Assembly (NCBI GenBank): GCA_964543485.1
Contig: CAZIYI010000001.1
Coordinates: forward strand, 1 to 64,000
Direction: 5' to 3'
Length of the DNA: 64,000 nt
Source: UBA2259 sp964543485
GTDB taxonomy: Bacteria > Patescibacteriota > Dojkabacteria > SC72
Below, in pieces: positions 36,605-45,003 of this stretch. Each line of letters begins with the position of its first letter. Within the stretch, counting starts at the first letter, position 1. The notes beneath the pieces are model-generated. The model had not been told where the DNA came from. It did not search any database and was given only the letters and a program-made list of their open reading frames with translations. The translations under genes and the position numbers were made by a program.

Positions 36605-37563
36605 TTATCGTATTTCTGCTTCTTTAATTCATAAAGTATTCTCTCTTGGTTTACCCTTACTCTGTTAAACATACCCGCTAATAGACCAACAATAAAAAGT
36701 AGTAATCCGAATATTAAGAATCCAAAACCAGTAAATCCAACAAATTTGTATGGAGTAAAACTTCCTTCGATCAAGAAATACATTCCTAACCCAATTTCTA
36801 ATATTAAACCAATTAAAAAAAATACTCCCCCAATCCCACCAAAGAAAGTCATAGGTTTGTAATCACGAAGAGTTTTAACAATAATTTCAGATGTTCTAAG
36901 TGCATACTTAATTATACTTCCTGCTACTCTAGACTTTCTATTTTTAAAATACACTACATCAACAGGATACTCCACAACTCTTAATCCTTTATATACCATA
37001 TCCAATATCGTCTCTTGTGTATATGTGAATGATCCAAAAAGATTTAATCTCATTAGTGCCTCTCTACTGTAAGCCCTAAAACCACAAGACACATCTCTAA
37101 ACTTCTGCCCACTTATCAAAGATATCAACTTAGACATCTGTTCATTTCCCCAATACTTGCTTTTGGGCATATTCTCTGGCATTCCCTCGTTAAACCGGTT
37201 ACCAGTAACCATATCTGCATTATTTTTTAATATGGGTTGAATAATTTCGGATATCTGTTTACTGTTAAACTGTCTATCGGCATCAATACTAACTAGAATA
37301 TCCCCCCTTGTCTCTAATGCATACTGTAATGCACTTTGGAAAGCACTTCCAACACCTTTGTTGATCCCATGACTTACTACATTCGCACCACTTTGTTTAG
37401 CAATCTTTGCAGTATTATCTGTACTTCCATCATCCACAACTAACACATCAATCTCATCTATTCCATCAATTTTTTTAGGTAACTCCTTAATCACAATCTC
37501 AATACCGTCTTCCTCATTTAATGCAGGCATATATATTATTAATTTCATGTTCCCTATATTCAA
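36601..37563 (-). CDS. DPM1/GtrB-like membrane-anchored GT2
   Basis: 320 aa. IYMPALNEEDGIEIVI, VVDDGSTDNT and ISIDADRQFN for the nucleotide and metal; CGFRAYSREALMRL and KNRKSRVAGSIIKYA follow. Two C-terminal TM segments (about 240-305). This second DPM-like protein suggests that more than one polyprenyl-phosphate sugar is made. AGGGAAC upstream of the ATG is a possible Shine-Dalgarno, unlike many genes here. Convergent with the previous gene. Confidence 0.85.
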   Translation of the reverse strand: MNIGNMKLIIYMPALNEEDGIEIVIKELPKKIDGIDEIDVLVVDDGSTDNTAKIAKQSGANVVSHGINKGVGSAFQSALQYALETRGDILVSIDADRQFNSKQISEIIQPILKNNADMVTGNRFNEGMPENMPKSKYWGNEQMSKLISLISGQKFRDVSCGFRAYSREALMRLNLFGSFTYTQETILDMVYKGLRVVEYPVDVVYFKNRKSRVAGSIIKYALRTSEIIVKTLRDYKPMTFFGGIGGVFFLIGLILEIGLGMYFLIEGSFTPYKFVGFTGFGFLIFGLLLFIVGLLAGMFNRVRVNQERILYELKKQKYDN

Positions 37564-37652
37564 TTTATACTCTCTAATTATACTAATTACTGAGTATAAA
37601 AACTATTCAAATATGTGATATATTAGTATATATAACTTAAGGATAAAGAATA

Positions 37653-38768
37653 ATGTTGAAATTAAGATATATTCTGTTTTCATTCCTGTTGCTACCATTT
37701 CTTTTCATTTCCTCTATTCATGCAGCAAAAATAGAGATGGGCGATTACACATTGGATAAAGAATCCATTGTAGAGGACGATCTGTATGTCTCAGGAAAAA
37801 ATATTAAAATAAATGGTGTTGTTGATGGAGATTTAATAGTATTTGGAAACAATATTTTGGTTGATGGAACTGTAACTGGAGATCTATATCTATTCGGTTC
37901 TACAGTATCTGTATCAGGAAACATATATGGAAGCTCTGTTTTGGCAGGGTCTACCATTAAAGTTCAAGGCACTTATGGAGGAAATATCTTCTTTGCATCT
38001 ATGATGACAGATATTGATGCCAGTATATCAAAAGATGTAATGGGAGCTACGGGTACCCTAAATATGGCTGGAGCTATATCCGATGATGTTAGGATTGTAT
38101 CAGGACAAATTATTTCAACTGCGACAGTAGGGGGTGATTTTTTAATTGAAACCGAAAACTACACAATAGATGATAATGATATTACAGGACAACTTATACT
38201 CGGTACACACGAACTATGGCCAGAAAAGAAAGAGCAAGAATTAGAAGTATCCGTTAACGACTTTTTAGGATTTAATGTTGGGTTAACTGTAGCTCTATTT
38301 CTAGGTATGTATATAGTTGGTGTCTTGATAATAATGGCAGCACCAGTTAAAACATTAAAAATTGAGAGTAAAATAATACCCTCTTGGTCAGAATTACTTA
38401 AGAGTTTTGCTGTTGGGATAGTAATTCTATTTACAATGGGCTTACCATTATTCTTTTTAATATTAACCTTAGTAGGAATACCTCTTGCATTTCTACTAAT
38501 TGGAATTTTACTTTTCTTGGGTATTTTTGGAACGATATGGACAGAATCAGCTTTGGGACAAAAAATACTTCAATTATCTAAACAGAAAGATAATGGAAGA
38601 TTAGTATCTTTACTTATTGGGAGATTGATATCCTCTATTGTAGGATTGATCCCTTTCTTTAGTACAATCTATAGAATATCCCTTATCGCAACTACTATTG
38701 GTGCAGTCGTAAGAACCAAATACGATTCTTTTAGCTACTCTAGAAGAGAAGTTAAAAAGAAGAAATAG
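37653..38768 (+). CDS. bactofilin-like beta-repeat membrane protein
   Basis: 371 aa. A signal peptide (about 1-24) is followed by about 150 residues of short repeats of the form 'isGxvdGDlivfGnnv', spaced by about 15-20 residues, as in bactofilin-type (polymer-forming) beta-helices. The C-terminal 170 residues have about four TM segments (starting near 210) and a basic tail. Because the signal peptide puts the beta-repeats outside, this differs from cytosolic bactofilins and may form an outside coat. AAGGA just upstream of the ATG region is a possible ribosome-binding site. Single gene with terminator. Confidence 0.72.
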   Translation: MLKLRYILFSFLLLPFLFISSIHAAKIEMGDYTLDKESIVEDDLYVSGKNIKINGVVDGDLIVFGNNILVDGTVTGDLYLFGSTVSVSGNIYGSSVLAGSTIKVQGTYGGNIFFASMMTDIDASISKDVMGATGTLNMAGAISDDVRIVSGQIISTATVGGDFLIETENYTIDDNDITGQLILGTHELWPEKKEQELEVSVNDFLGFNVGLTVALFLGMYIVGVLIIMAAPVKTLKIESKIIPSWSELLKSFAVGIVILFTMGLPLFFLILTLVGIPLAFLLIGILLFLGIFGTIWTESALGQKILQLSKQKDNGRLVSLLIGRLISSIVGLIPFFSTIYRISLIATTIGAVVRTKYDSFSYSRREVKKKK

Positions 38769-38781
38769 ATATATATAAAAG

Positions 38782-38804
38782 GAAAGGGAGCTAAGCTCCC
38801 TTTC
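38782..38804. terminator. bidirectional terminator hairpin
   Basis: An almost perfect 23-bp palindrome (GAAAGGGAGCT / AGCTCCCTTTC) lies between two convergent genes. On the minus strand it is followed by CTTTTATAT; on the plus strand by a short T-run inside the stem end. It probably stops both the bactofilin-like and the DsbA-like transcripts. Confidence 0.65.
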
Positions 38805-38828
38805 TTAAACTCAAAAGCATTGTACAAC

Positions 38829-39599
38829 CTACTTTGCTAACATTTCATCAATAACTGATTTGAATGATTCATAAGGATATGCACCTGAAATATTCTTACC
38901 TACTACATTACCCTCATCATCAATGATACCAATTATAAAGCCAGGCGTACCCTGAACCCCAGCTTTTGTTCCATCTGCCATATCTGTATCTATTTGATCC
39001 TTATACCTATTCTCGCTCATACATGTATTATATTTATTCATATCAATACCCAAACCTTGAGCAACTGTTGCTAGTTCATCTGTTGATTGTTTAGAGAATG
39101 CCTTAGAGTAGAATTCAAAATATTTCTCTGCTCCACCAATCTCATTTACGCATAAGCCCGCATTAGCAGAATCTATTGCAATCTGTCCATGGAAACTCAA
39201 AGGAAAATTTCTAATAACATAGATTATTTCACCCGTATCTACATAATTTTCTAAAATACTTGGTTTAGTTTCTGTTGCATATTTCTCACAGTAAGAACAT
39301 TGGAAATCAGTATACTCAACCAAGGCCACCTTAGCATTCTTAATATCCCCCAGGTATGGACTATTCCCAATTACCGTAGAAGCTTCAGAGTACTCTTCTG
39401 TTGTATCTGTAGTATCCGTATCTCCATTAAGATTTGTATCAGGAGTTGAGTCTTTCCCTTTATTAGTAAGAATGATTGCTAAAGCAATAACGATACCGGC
39501 AAGAATGATTGCAGCAGGAATAGCTAATTTATCTAAACTAATAACTATTTCATCCTCATTTACACTCTTGTTTTCTGAACTACTGTTTTTCTTAGGCAT
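38829..39599 (-). CDS. membrane-anchored DsbA-like thiol oxidoreductase
   Basis: 256 aa. TM segment at about 26-45, a Thr/Asp-rich linker, and a thioredoxin fold with the DsbA-type redox site CSYC (Cys101 and Cys104) and a cis-Pro loop (GTPGFIIG). Two more cysteines (in the GLCVNE and NTCMSE segments) lie in the helical insert. The family forms or shuffles disulfides in exported proteins. Immediately upstream on the same strand is a secreted protein with about 20 cysteines, its likely client. No DsbB-like gene is seen here. Confidence 0.87.
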   Translation of the reverse strand: MPKKNSSSENKSVNEDEIVISLDKLAIPAAIILAGIVIALAIILTNKGKDSTPDTNLNGDTDTTDTTEEYSEASTVIGNSPYLGDIKNAKVALVEYTDFQCSYCEKYATETKPSILENYVDTGEIIYVIRNFPLSFHGQIAIDSANAGLCVNEIGGAEKYFEFYSKAFSKQSTDELATVAQGLGIDMNKYNTCMSENRYKDQIDTDMADGTKAGVQGTPGFIIGIIDDEGNVVGKNISGAYPYESFKSVIDEMLAK

Positions 39600-39678
39600 A
39601 TATTAAAAAATAAAAGATTAATTATGACAAACTTAGAACAAATAATATTTAAAATAAATACTTATGTCAACTAAATTT

Positions 39679-42030
39679 TTACTTATCCACTCTAATAAAT
39701 ATCCCTTGATGACTACCAATGGTTAAGGACTCACCATATATCTCACCCCCTTCATCCCTTGTTGTGTATTTAAATAGACCCAACTCTTTATCCCAAATTG
39801 CAATTTGAGATATATATTTTAATTCCGAATTAGTAAGAATACCCTTTGAATTACTTGATACATTTTTAAATTGAGAAGATGGTACTAAATTCCAACCAAC
39901 GAGATTCATTAAATCTCTGTTCTCACTTAAAATAGAAATACCCTTAAAAGATATATCTATATCCTCAAGAGATACTATTAGATAAATACCTCCGGGCTCT
40001 AGATTAAAATCCTCACCATTTATACTTTCATTATTATACTTAACGACTTTAACCCATTCATTATTTAAAAATTCCCCTACAACTATAATCTTCTTATTAG
40101 AATACTCAATTAGTTCCTTTGCACTTTTAATTGGAACCTCATTGTAATTTACCACCTCCATTACTTGAACAAAATTTACACCCTTATCTAAATGTAGCGT
40201 ACTATCCTTTACTACACAGTTATACTGTTCAACAGTATTGAGAATCTTTCCAGTACACTCTTTAGGAGCTATCCAAGAAACGGATTGATCACTTAAACAA
40301 CAAGCAGAATCAATTGTAGATACATTTGCTTTACAATTTACAGATTTTGTACCATTTATACAGTACCAAGAAACACTCTTACCAGTTTCAGGGAAATTTA
40401 CAGTAGCTGGATTTGGATTGCCAACTGTACATAGGGTGGAATCAGATGGCCAATCTTCTGTATAACCAGGATACGAAGTGGCTCTGGTACCACACTGTGC
40501 ATCTTCAGATGGGGTTGGAGTAGAAATTATTTGACCTGAGACAGTACATGTATATCCATAACTAGCATTTTTTGTTATCTCTCCTGGCTTAATGTTTAAT
40601 TTCCATATACATATACATCCATCAACATCTCCACAAAACCTGTCCACTTCAGGAGATATTACTTTCCCACTATCTAATCTTCCGGTTACTGCAAGCCAAT
40701 CTCTTACACCATTTCCCGTGGGAGTTGTAGGTGTAGTTGTTGGTGTTGTAGTAGGCGTTGTCGGTTGTGATGGCTCTCCCTTTGCAGTACAAGAGTTATA
40801 CTTAGTATTTGTAGAAGCAGAGGAGTAGCTACAAGCTGAAGAGTTTTTTGAGACAGTAAATGGCCAAGATAGGGATGAGTTCGTAAACCAACTATATACT
40901 CTATTTAATTCCAACATATACTCATATCCAGATTTCAAACTACTCTCATCACTACATTTCCCAGTAAAATATTTTGATCCCCACATAATAATTTCTTTGC
41001 TTAAAGTAGGGTTATTGTTTCTTTGGAAATCTTCATTCCAAGTACATCCACCAATATATGAAGGGACCGCTATATATTGAAGAAAGAATTCAATCTGTTT
41101 TTTGAAATCAGCCACAGGAACTGATGAGTTTCCATGAATACCGAAGTCTTCAACATTACTTCTGTACGCGTAATTACTACCACCAGATTCATGAGCCCAT
41201 ATCGTAATTGCAAAAGCAGGATTTATTCCATAATGTAAAGATTTACAATATACATCTTCATAGCAAACTTCAGGATATCCACCGGTTAAACAACCCGCAG
41301 TCCAAGCATCAATAACTTGAATAGTTTTCGCTTTTGAAGGGGAGTATTCAGAACTGTTAATAGATATATTTGTTTGACAATTAGCCCCACTGGCTGCAAA
41401 AACTGTAGGAGTTAATATCATTGACAACTCTTCTTTTAAATCATTCCCTGTTGCATATCTTGCATATTCAGTAACTGTATACTCATTACCCTTAGAATCA
41501 AATGCATAAGTACCATGATACTGAGTATCTAGTATTAACCTATCATCATCTGTTTCAATCAAAAGCAAACTCTTACTGTTTCCACTACCAGTTTCAATAT
41601 TAGGAAGAAGAATCTCCTCTGTAATACCCTTTGTACTAAAAGTCATCTCATCTTGCCATATATATTCTTGTTTCCCAATTCTGAAAATATATTCTGTATT
41701 ATATTTTAATCCATCAATATGGGTAGAATACACAATATTTTTATTTATAATATCTTTTTGGAATTGAATATGTTCAACCTTTTTGTATTCTGAAGAGCTA
41801 ATATTTTCTTTAAAATATACTGTATATACGACATCTTCTTTGTTTTTCCAGTATATCCATACATCTGAGGTACTTACATTAACAACCTGTATTTCAGATG
41901 GTCTTTCATTTAATATTCTTTGGATATTGATATTTTTGATAAAAAGGGAGAGTATTCCAAAACAAAGTATAATGCTTAATCCAAAAGGTATTAAAAATTC
42001 AAGGTGTTTTCTCTTAATTATTTTTTTCAT
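39679..42030 (-). CDS. Cys-rich secreted protein with Fn3-like and lysozyme-like domains
   Basis: 783 aa with an N-terminal TM or signal segment (about 13-31). An Fn3-like domain (about 40-130) precedes a region resembling lysozyme-like transglycosylases (GINPAFAITIWAHESGG, with Glu as possible catalytic acid, then DFGIHGN). A Thr/Pro linker (TTPTTTPTTTPTTPTG) leads to Cys-rich repeats of the W-C-G...C kind common in patescibacterial surface proteins. I count about 20 cysteines. Likely a wall-modifying or attachment protein; activity not proven. Co-directional with the DsbA-like gene 79 nt downstream. Confidence 0.7.
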   Translation of the reverse strand: MKKIIKRKHLEFLIPFGLSIILCFGILSLFIKNINIQRILNERPSEIQVVNVSTSDVWIYWKNKEDVVYTVYFKENISSSEYKKVEHIQFQKDIINKNIVYSTHIDGLKYNTEYIFRIGKQEYIWQDEMTFSTKGITEEILLPNIETGSGNSKSLLLIETDDDRLILDTQYHGTYAFDSKGNEYTVTEYARYATGNDLKEELSMILTPTVFAASGANCQTNISINSSEYSPSKAKTIQVIDAWTAGCLTGGYPEVCYEDVYCKSLHYGINPAFAITIWAHESGGSNYAYRSNVEDFGIHGNSSVPVADFKKQIEFFLQYIAVPSYIGGCTWNEDFQRNNNPTLSKEIIMWGSKYFTGKCSDESSLKSGYEYMLELNRVYSWFTNSSLSWPFTVSKNSSACSYSSASTNTKYNSCTAKGEPSQPTTPTTTPTTTPTTPTGNGVRDWLAVTGRLDSGKVISPEVDRFCGDVDGCICIWKLNIKPGEITKNASYGYTCTVSGQIISTPTPSEDAQCGTRATSYPGYTEDWPSDSTLCTVGNPNPATVNFPETGKSVSWYCINGTKSVNCKANVSTIDSACCLSDQSVSWIAPKECTGKILNTVEQYNCVVKDSTLHLDKGVNFVQVMEVVNYNEVPIKSAKELIEYSNKKIIVVGEFLNNEWVKVVKYNNESINGEDFNLEPGGIYLIVSLEDIDISFKGISILSENRDLMNLVGWNLVPSSQFKNVSSNSKGILTNSELKYISQIAIWDKELGLFKYTTRDEGGEIYGESLTIGSHQGIFIRVDK

Positions 42031-42089
42031 CTATACAAATCATATCAAAAATGTTGAATTACTTAAATCAATGATGATAGTATATTTTA

Positions 42090-42926
42090 ATGAAGACAAA
42101 TAAATATAAAAGATTTTTAATTGGAATACTTGTAGTTGGGATAATTACTATTCCAATTATATATTACATTAACTATACTCAAACACAGAAAGAAATCACT
42201 CCAAATCAACAAGATTCTACTGATAAAGAAAGAGAGGTTGATAATACACAGCAAGATGAAGAAACAATCCCAGAAGAACCCGTGGTTACATATCAAGAGC
42301 TATTTCCTATCATAGATCAGCAACAATCTTATGTTGTAGTTCCTACAAAGATAGATAAAAAGAATCCTCCAACACTGATAATATACAGTCATGGTTCTAA
42401 TACCACTGTAACTCAAAATATGGAAGATCAATTTATGAAAGATATCCAAGCTTATGGAGTATTTTTTACAGAGCATAACTATATTTTCTCTGCTTCTAAT
42501 CAACATGGTGTGAACTGGGGTAGCACTGCCTCTATCCAAGACACTCTTAATCTAAAGAATTGGGTAGATGAAAACTATGATATAGAGCCAAAGGTATATC
42601 TAATTGGTTTTAGTATGGGTGGTTTACCAACTATGAACTTTGCTACTACATATCCAGATATGATATCTAAAATTGCATTACTCGCACCTACTGTTAAATC
42701 TTCAGAGTGGAATCAACAGAGAGCTGATAAATTGTATGATATTGATATTAAGCTATGGCATGGGAACAAGGATGTAAATGTTCCTTACTCTTACTCTGTA
42801 TATTTTGTGAATAAATTAAAAGGGTATGGTAAAGATATAGAGTTTATTACGCTAGATGGCTTAACACACTTTGATTTAGATACAGAGTATATGAATGAGA
42901 TATTAGAGTTTTATGAATCTAATTAA
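42090..42926 (+). CDS. exported alpha/beta hydrolase
   Basis: 278 aa. N-terminal TM segment (about 8-27), a Gln/Asp/Glu-rich linker, then an alpha/beta-hydrolase fold. Catalytic residues appear to be Ser175 (GFSMGG), Asp228 (GNKDVNVP) and His260 (LTHFD). IYSHGSNTT is the oxyanion-side loop. The active site faces outside the cell. Possible esterase or peptidase acting on surface polymers; substrate unknown. Its end overlaps the convergent HIT gene by 8 nt. Confidence 0.78.
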   Translation: MKTNKYKRFLIGILVVGIITIPIIYYINYTQTQKEITPNQQDSTDKEREVDNTQQDEETIPEEPVVTYQELFPIIDQQQSYVVVPTKIDKKNPPTLIIYSHGSNTTVTQNMEDQFMKDIQAYGVFFTEHNYIFSASNQHGVNWGSTASIQDTLNLKNWVDENYDIEPKVYLIGFSMGGLPTMNFATTYPDMISKIALLAPTVKSSEWNQQRADKLYDIDIKLWHGNKDVNVPYSYSVYFVNKLKGYGKDIEFITLDGLTHFDLDTEYMNEILEFYESN

Positions 42927-43329
42927 AAGATAACTCAGACTGTATCTTTAGCATCTCATCTTTTGGTAATTCTTTTCGATAATCTACCTCACTTAATACT
43001 ACTGTATCAGCATATATTGGTTTTATATGAATATGGATATGAGGAATTTCTTGTCCTGCTCTTTTACCGTTATTCTGATTAATTAATATACCTTCTGGGT
43101 TATATCTATCTTGAATAACTTGAGATACTCTCTTAGCAATTTTTGACATATATTCATACAAATCTTCCGGAATATCTAAAATGTTTTCAAAATGTTGCCT
43201 TGGTAATACTAAAGTATGCCCCTTACTTAATGGATTTATATCTAAAATTACAAACACCTTTTCATCTTCATATGTCTTGTAACAGGGTACCTCTCCTTTT
43301 ACTATTTTACAAAAAATACAATCATCCAT
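42919..43329 (-). CDS. HIT family nucleotide hydrolase
   Basis: 136 aa. CIFCKIVKGEVPC at the start carries the usual Cys pair, VFVILDINPLSKGH is the second family block and the catalytic triad of histidines is HIHIH (His97, His99, His101). HIT proteins (Hint/HinT group) hydrolyse AMP-lysine or AMP-amide-like compounds. Small housekeeping protein; it is followed on the opposite strand by the hydrolase and preceded by the NUDIX gene 5 nt away. Confidence 0.92.
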   Translation of the reverse strand: MDDCIFCKIVKGEVPCYKTYEDEKVFVILDINPLSKGHTLVLPRQHFENILDIPEDLYEYMSKIAKRVSQVIQDRYNPEGILINQNNGKRAGQEIPHIHIHIKPIYADTVVLSEVDYRKELPKDEMLKIQSELSFN

Positions 43330-43334
43330 ACTGT

Positions 43335-43916
43335 TTATAAATGATATATTATTATCCTACTCCAATATGTTAATTTCTCTGTATTAGTTTTAAGGTAATC
43401 TAAACTTACAAACCCAATATCCTCTAGCCCTTCCTCTTTAATATGTACATCCGTACCATCTAAATCATATACATATACAAAACCAACATGTACATGATTA
43501 ACAGGATTTTCATCTTCAATATATACCAAGCCCAAATATGTTTTTTTAACAATTTTACTTCCCAACTCTACCTCTTCATTTAGCTCCCTATCTAGTGCTA
43601 CCTCTAATATATCTTGGTCTTTCTTAATATCTATCTTTTCAATATGACCACCCAAAGGTAAGGGACATAATGAGTTTAATCTATCCTCATTTTTATCTAC
43701 CTGTCTATGTAAGAAGTATTTATCTTTGTATTTTAATATTACCTGTGCAATTATCTGTTTATATGAAGAATCTTTTTCTAAATCTTTTCTTACTCTAAAT
43801 TCACTTTCTTCTCTCAAAAGTTTTAAATACTTCTCTTTATCTGTAGATATTAATCCATTCCATTTACCATACTCAAAAAGAGTATCTTCTTTAATACATA
43901 GTATATCTTCATTCAT
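43335..43916 (-). CDS. NUDIX-like hydrolase with extended Nudix box
   Basis: 193 aa. LPLGGHIEK with RELNEEVEL (about 88-118) forms a Nudix box, but the segment between the glycine and the RE pair is about six residues longer than the classical 23-residue box. The core glutamates (Glu111, Glu114, Glu115) are kept. VNHVHVGFVYV follows. The N-terminal 60 residues have no clear match. Substrate unknown. Gene spacing suggests one operon: ferredoxin, NUDIX, HIT. Confidence 0.72.
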   Translation of the reverse strand: MNEDILCIKEDTLFEYGKWNGLISTDKEKYLKLLREESEFRVRKDLEKDSSYKQIIAQVILKYKDKYFLHRQVDKNEDRLNSLCPLPLGGHIEKIDIKKDQDILEVALDRELNEEVELGSKIVKKTYLGLVYIEDENPVNHVHVGFVYVYDLDGTDVHIKEEGLEDIGFVSLDYLKTNTEKLTYWSRIIIYHL

Positions 43917-43925
43917 ATTGATATT

Positions 43926-44129
43926 TTACTTTTCAATTACAATTGCAGTTGCAGGACACATATCGTGTGCTTCTTGAACTTTTTCTTCTAATTCTTTTGG
44001 TATATCCTTTCCTTTTAATTCTGCTTTAACATCTACTTTACCATCCTCTTTCATTTCGAATACCTCTGGACATATTGCAACACATGAACCACAAGCAACA
44101 CATTTAGTTTGATCTATAGATACCTTCAT
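43926..44129 (-). CDS. ferredoxin, single [4Fe-4S] cluster
   Basis: 67 aa. CVACGSC (Cys10, Cys13, Cys16) plus a C-terminal Cys58 in a CP motif ligate one [4Fe-4S] cluster, as in the monocluster Thermotoga-type ferredoxins; Cys20 is an extra cysteine near the position used for a disulfide in some relatives. Electron carrier; the partner enzyme is not in the window. The 5' side faces the hairpin-rich interval 44190-44371. There is no clear Shine-Dalgarno before the ATG. Confidence 0.93.
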   Translation of the reverse strand: MKVSIDQTKCVACGSCVAICPEVFEMKEDGKVDVKAELKGKDIPKELEEKVQEAHDMCPATAIVIEK

Positions 44130-44187
44130 AATACATTGGTATGTTTAATTTAAGTACCTCTCATTTTTTCAGAAATATACTCACATT

Positions 44188-44338
44188 GCAACTGTTGGAA
44201 TATGGAGTGGTGTGTACACACCAACTCCATGCAGTGGAGTATCCTCACACTGTCCAACAGTTTTGACTAAAGAAAACGTCTCTTCTTTAGTACTTTGTAC
44301 TAGCGATCCACTAGTACAAGGATTTGCATATACTTTTT
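44188..44338 (+). ncRNA. unassigned multi-hairpin RNA-like element
   Basis: Not recognised as a known RNA family. A 10-bp closing helix P1 (44190-44199 with 44253-44262) encloses two hairpins: 44202-44230 (13 bp with one bulge) and 44232-44252 (CAGTG/CACTG plus GAG/CTC). Two more hairpins follow: 44266-44291 (9 bp) and 44293-44321 (11 bp). In the last one a U-G pair exists only in plus-strand RNA and becomes a C-A clash on the minus strand, favouring plus. A TATACT box (44176-44181) would start transcription at the first base of P1. 44224-44229 could instead pair with 44235-44240, so a switch is possible. Alternative: part of the ferredoxin leader on the minus strand. Confidence 0.45.
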
Positions 44339-44343
44339 AAAGA

Positions 44344-44371
44344 ACAAAAAACCGGCTTCTGTTGGCCGGTT
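44344..44371 (-). terminator. intrinsic terminator, minus strand
   Basis: On the minus strand AACCGGC (44365-44371) pairs with GCCGGTT (44350-44356) around an 8-nt loop, and is followed at once by TTTTTTG. This ends the transcript of the 127-aa membrane-protein gene (44446-44829) and separates it from the hairpin element and ferredoxin. Read on the plus strand the same hairpin lacks a direct U-run. Confidence 0.75.
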
Positions 44372-44445
44372 GTAATTCGTATTTTTATACGTAAGGCGTT
44401 ATAACTGTATATTAATATACCATAATATGACTTAATTATCAATAC

Positions 44446-44829
44446 TTACGCTCTAAACCTTATCAACCCATTCCCAATAATATCAAAAGAATACTCTTCG
44501 GAAATATCTGATAAAAGTATTCCTGAACTTAATAGTAGCTCAGAAGGTTTCATACCTCCCTCTAAAGCTAGCTGTATCTCATCAGAAGACATTTCTAATA
44601 CATCACTTAACATATCTACAACCTTCGAATTACTACTACCTGATTTAAAATGCAATGTTCTTAACTTTAGTTTCTCACTTTCAAAATTGAAAGAAGTGTT
44701 ATATGCACCCTGCTTAATAGCATAACTAATCATTACAGGTTTAAGCGCTGCTACAAATGAGAATCCCAACACCGATACGAATATTGCGAGGACTGCTAAT
44801 CTATCTTTGTTTGTCATAGGGGCAATCAT
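44446..44829 (-). CDS. hypothetical small membrane-anchored protein
   Basis: 127 aa. One TM segment near the N-terminus (about 11-31), then a roughly 95-residue outside or soluble domain with an SSDEIQLALEGGMKPSELL stretch that looks helical. Family not recognised. Two ATG codons are possible (44829 and 44817); the second starts MTNKDRLAV. It has its own terminator and a palindrome over its promoter region, so it seems to be a single regulated gene. Confidence 0.55.
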   Translation of the reverse strand: MIAPMTNKDRLAVLAIFVSVLGFSFVAALKPVMISYAIKQGAYNTSFNFESEKLKLRTLHFKSGSSNSKVVDMLSDVLEMSSDEIQLALEGGMKPSELLLSSGILLSDISEEYSFDIIGNGLIRFRA

Positions 44830-44839
44830 GACAATTTAA

Positions 44840-44878
44840 GTACATCTATATGCTACAGTATATGTAATACAGATGTAC
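44840..44878. repeat. inverted repeat upstream of 127-aa gene
   Basis: GTACATCT (44840-44847) and AGATGTAC (44871-44878) form an exact 8-bp inverted repeat with a 23-nt spacer, located 11-49 bp upstream of the minus-strand start codon. Such placement fits a regulator-binding site or an RNA hairpin in the leader. No regulator is known. Confidence 0.3.
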
Positions 44879-45003
44879 ATATTTATACAGTTATAGCTAA
44901 AATATATACCCTTAGAATACATACTATATACTGAAGACAAGGTAAAGTTACATCTTTTTAGATGGTACTATGAGACATTATCGATAATATAGGGGGAAAA
45001 ATA

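Noticed and set aside
17666..37563. Insertion sequences or prophage in the glycan locus
   Set aside because: No transposase, integrase or terminal inverted repeats were seen; only an impression of locally lower GC around 26.6-29.6 kb.
40715..40775. Short tandem repeat region as a CRISPR or microsatellite element
   Set aside because: It encodes the Thr/Pro linker of the 783-aa protein (TTPTTTP pattern) and is in frame; no direct repeats with unique spacers exist.
44190..44321. SRP RNA, RNase P RNA, tmRNA, 6S RNA or hammerhead ribozyme
   Set aside because: The conserved cores (GGAA loop with AGCA side of SRP, GAGGAAAGTCC of RNase P, tRNA-like end of tmRNA, CTGATGA...GAAA of hammerhead) are not visible on either strand.
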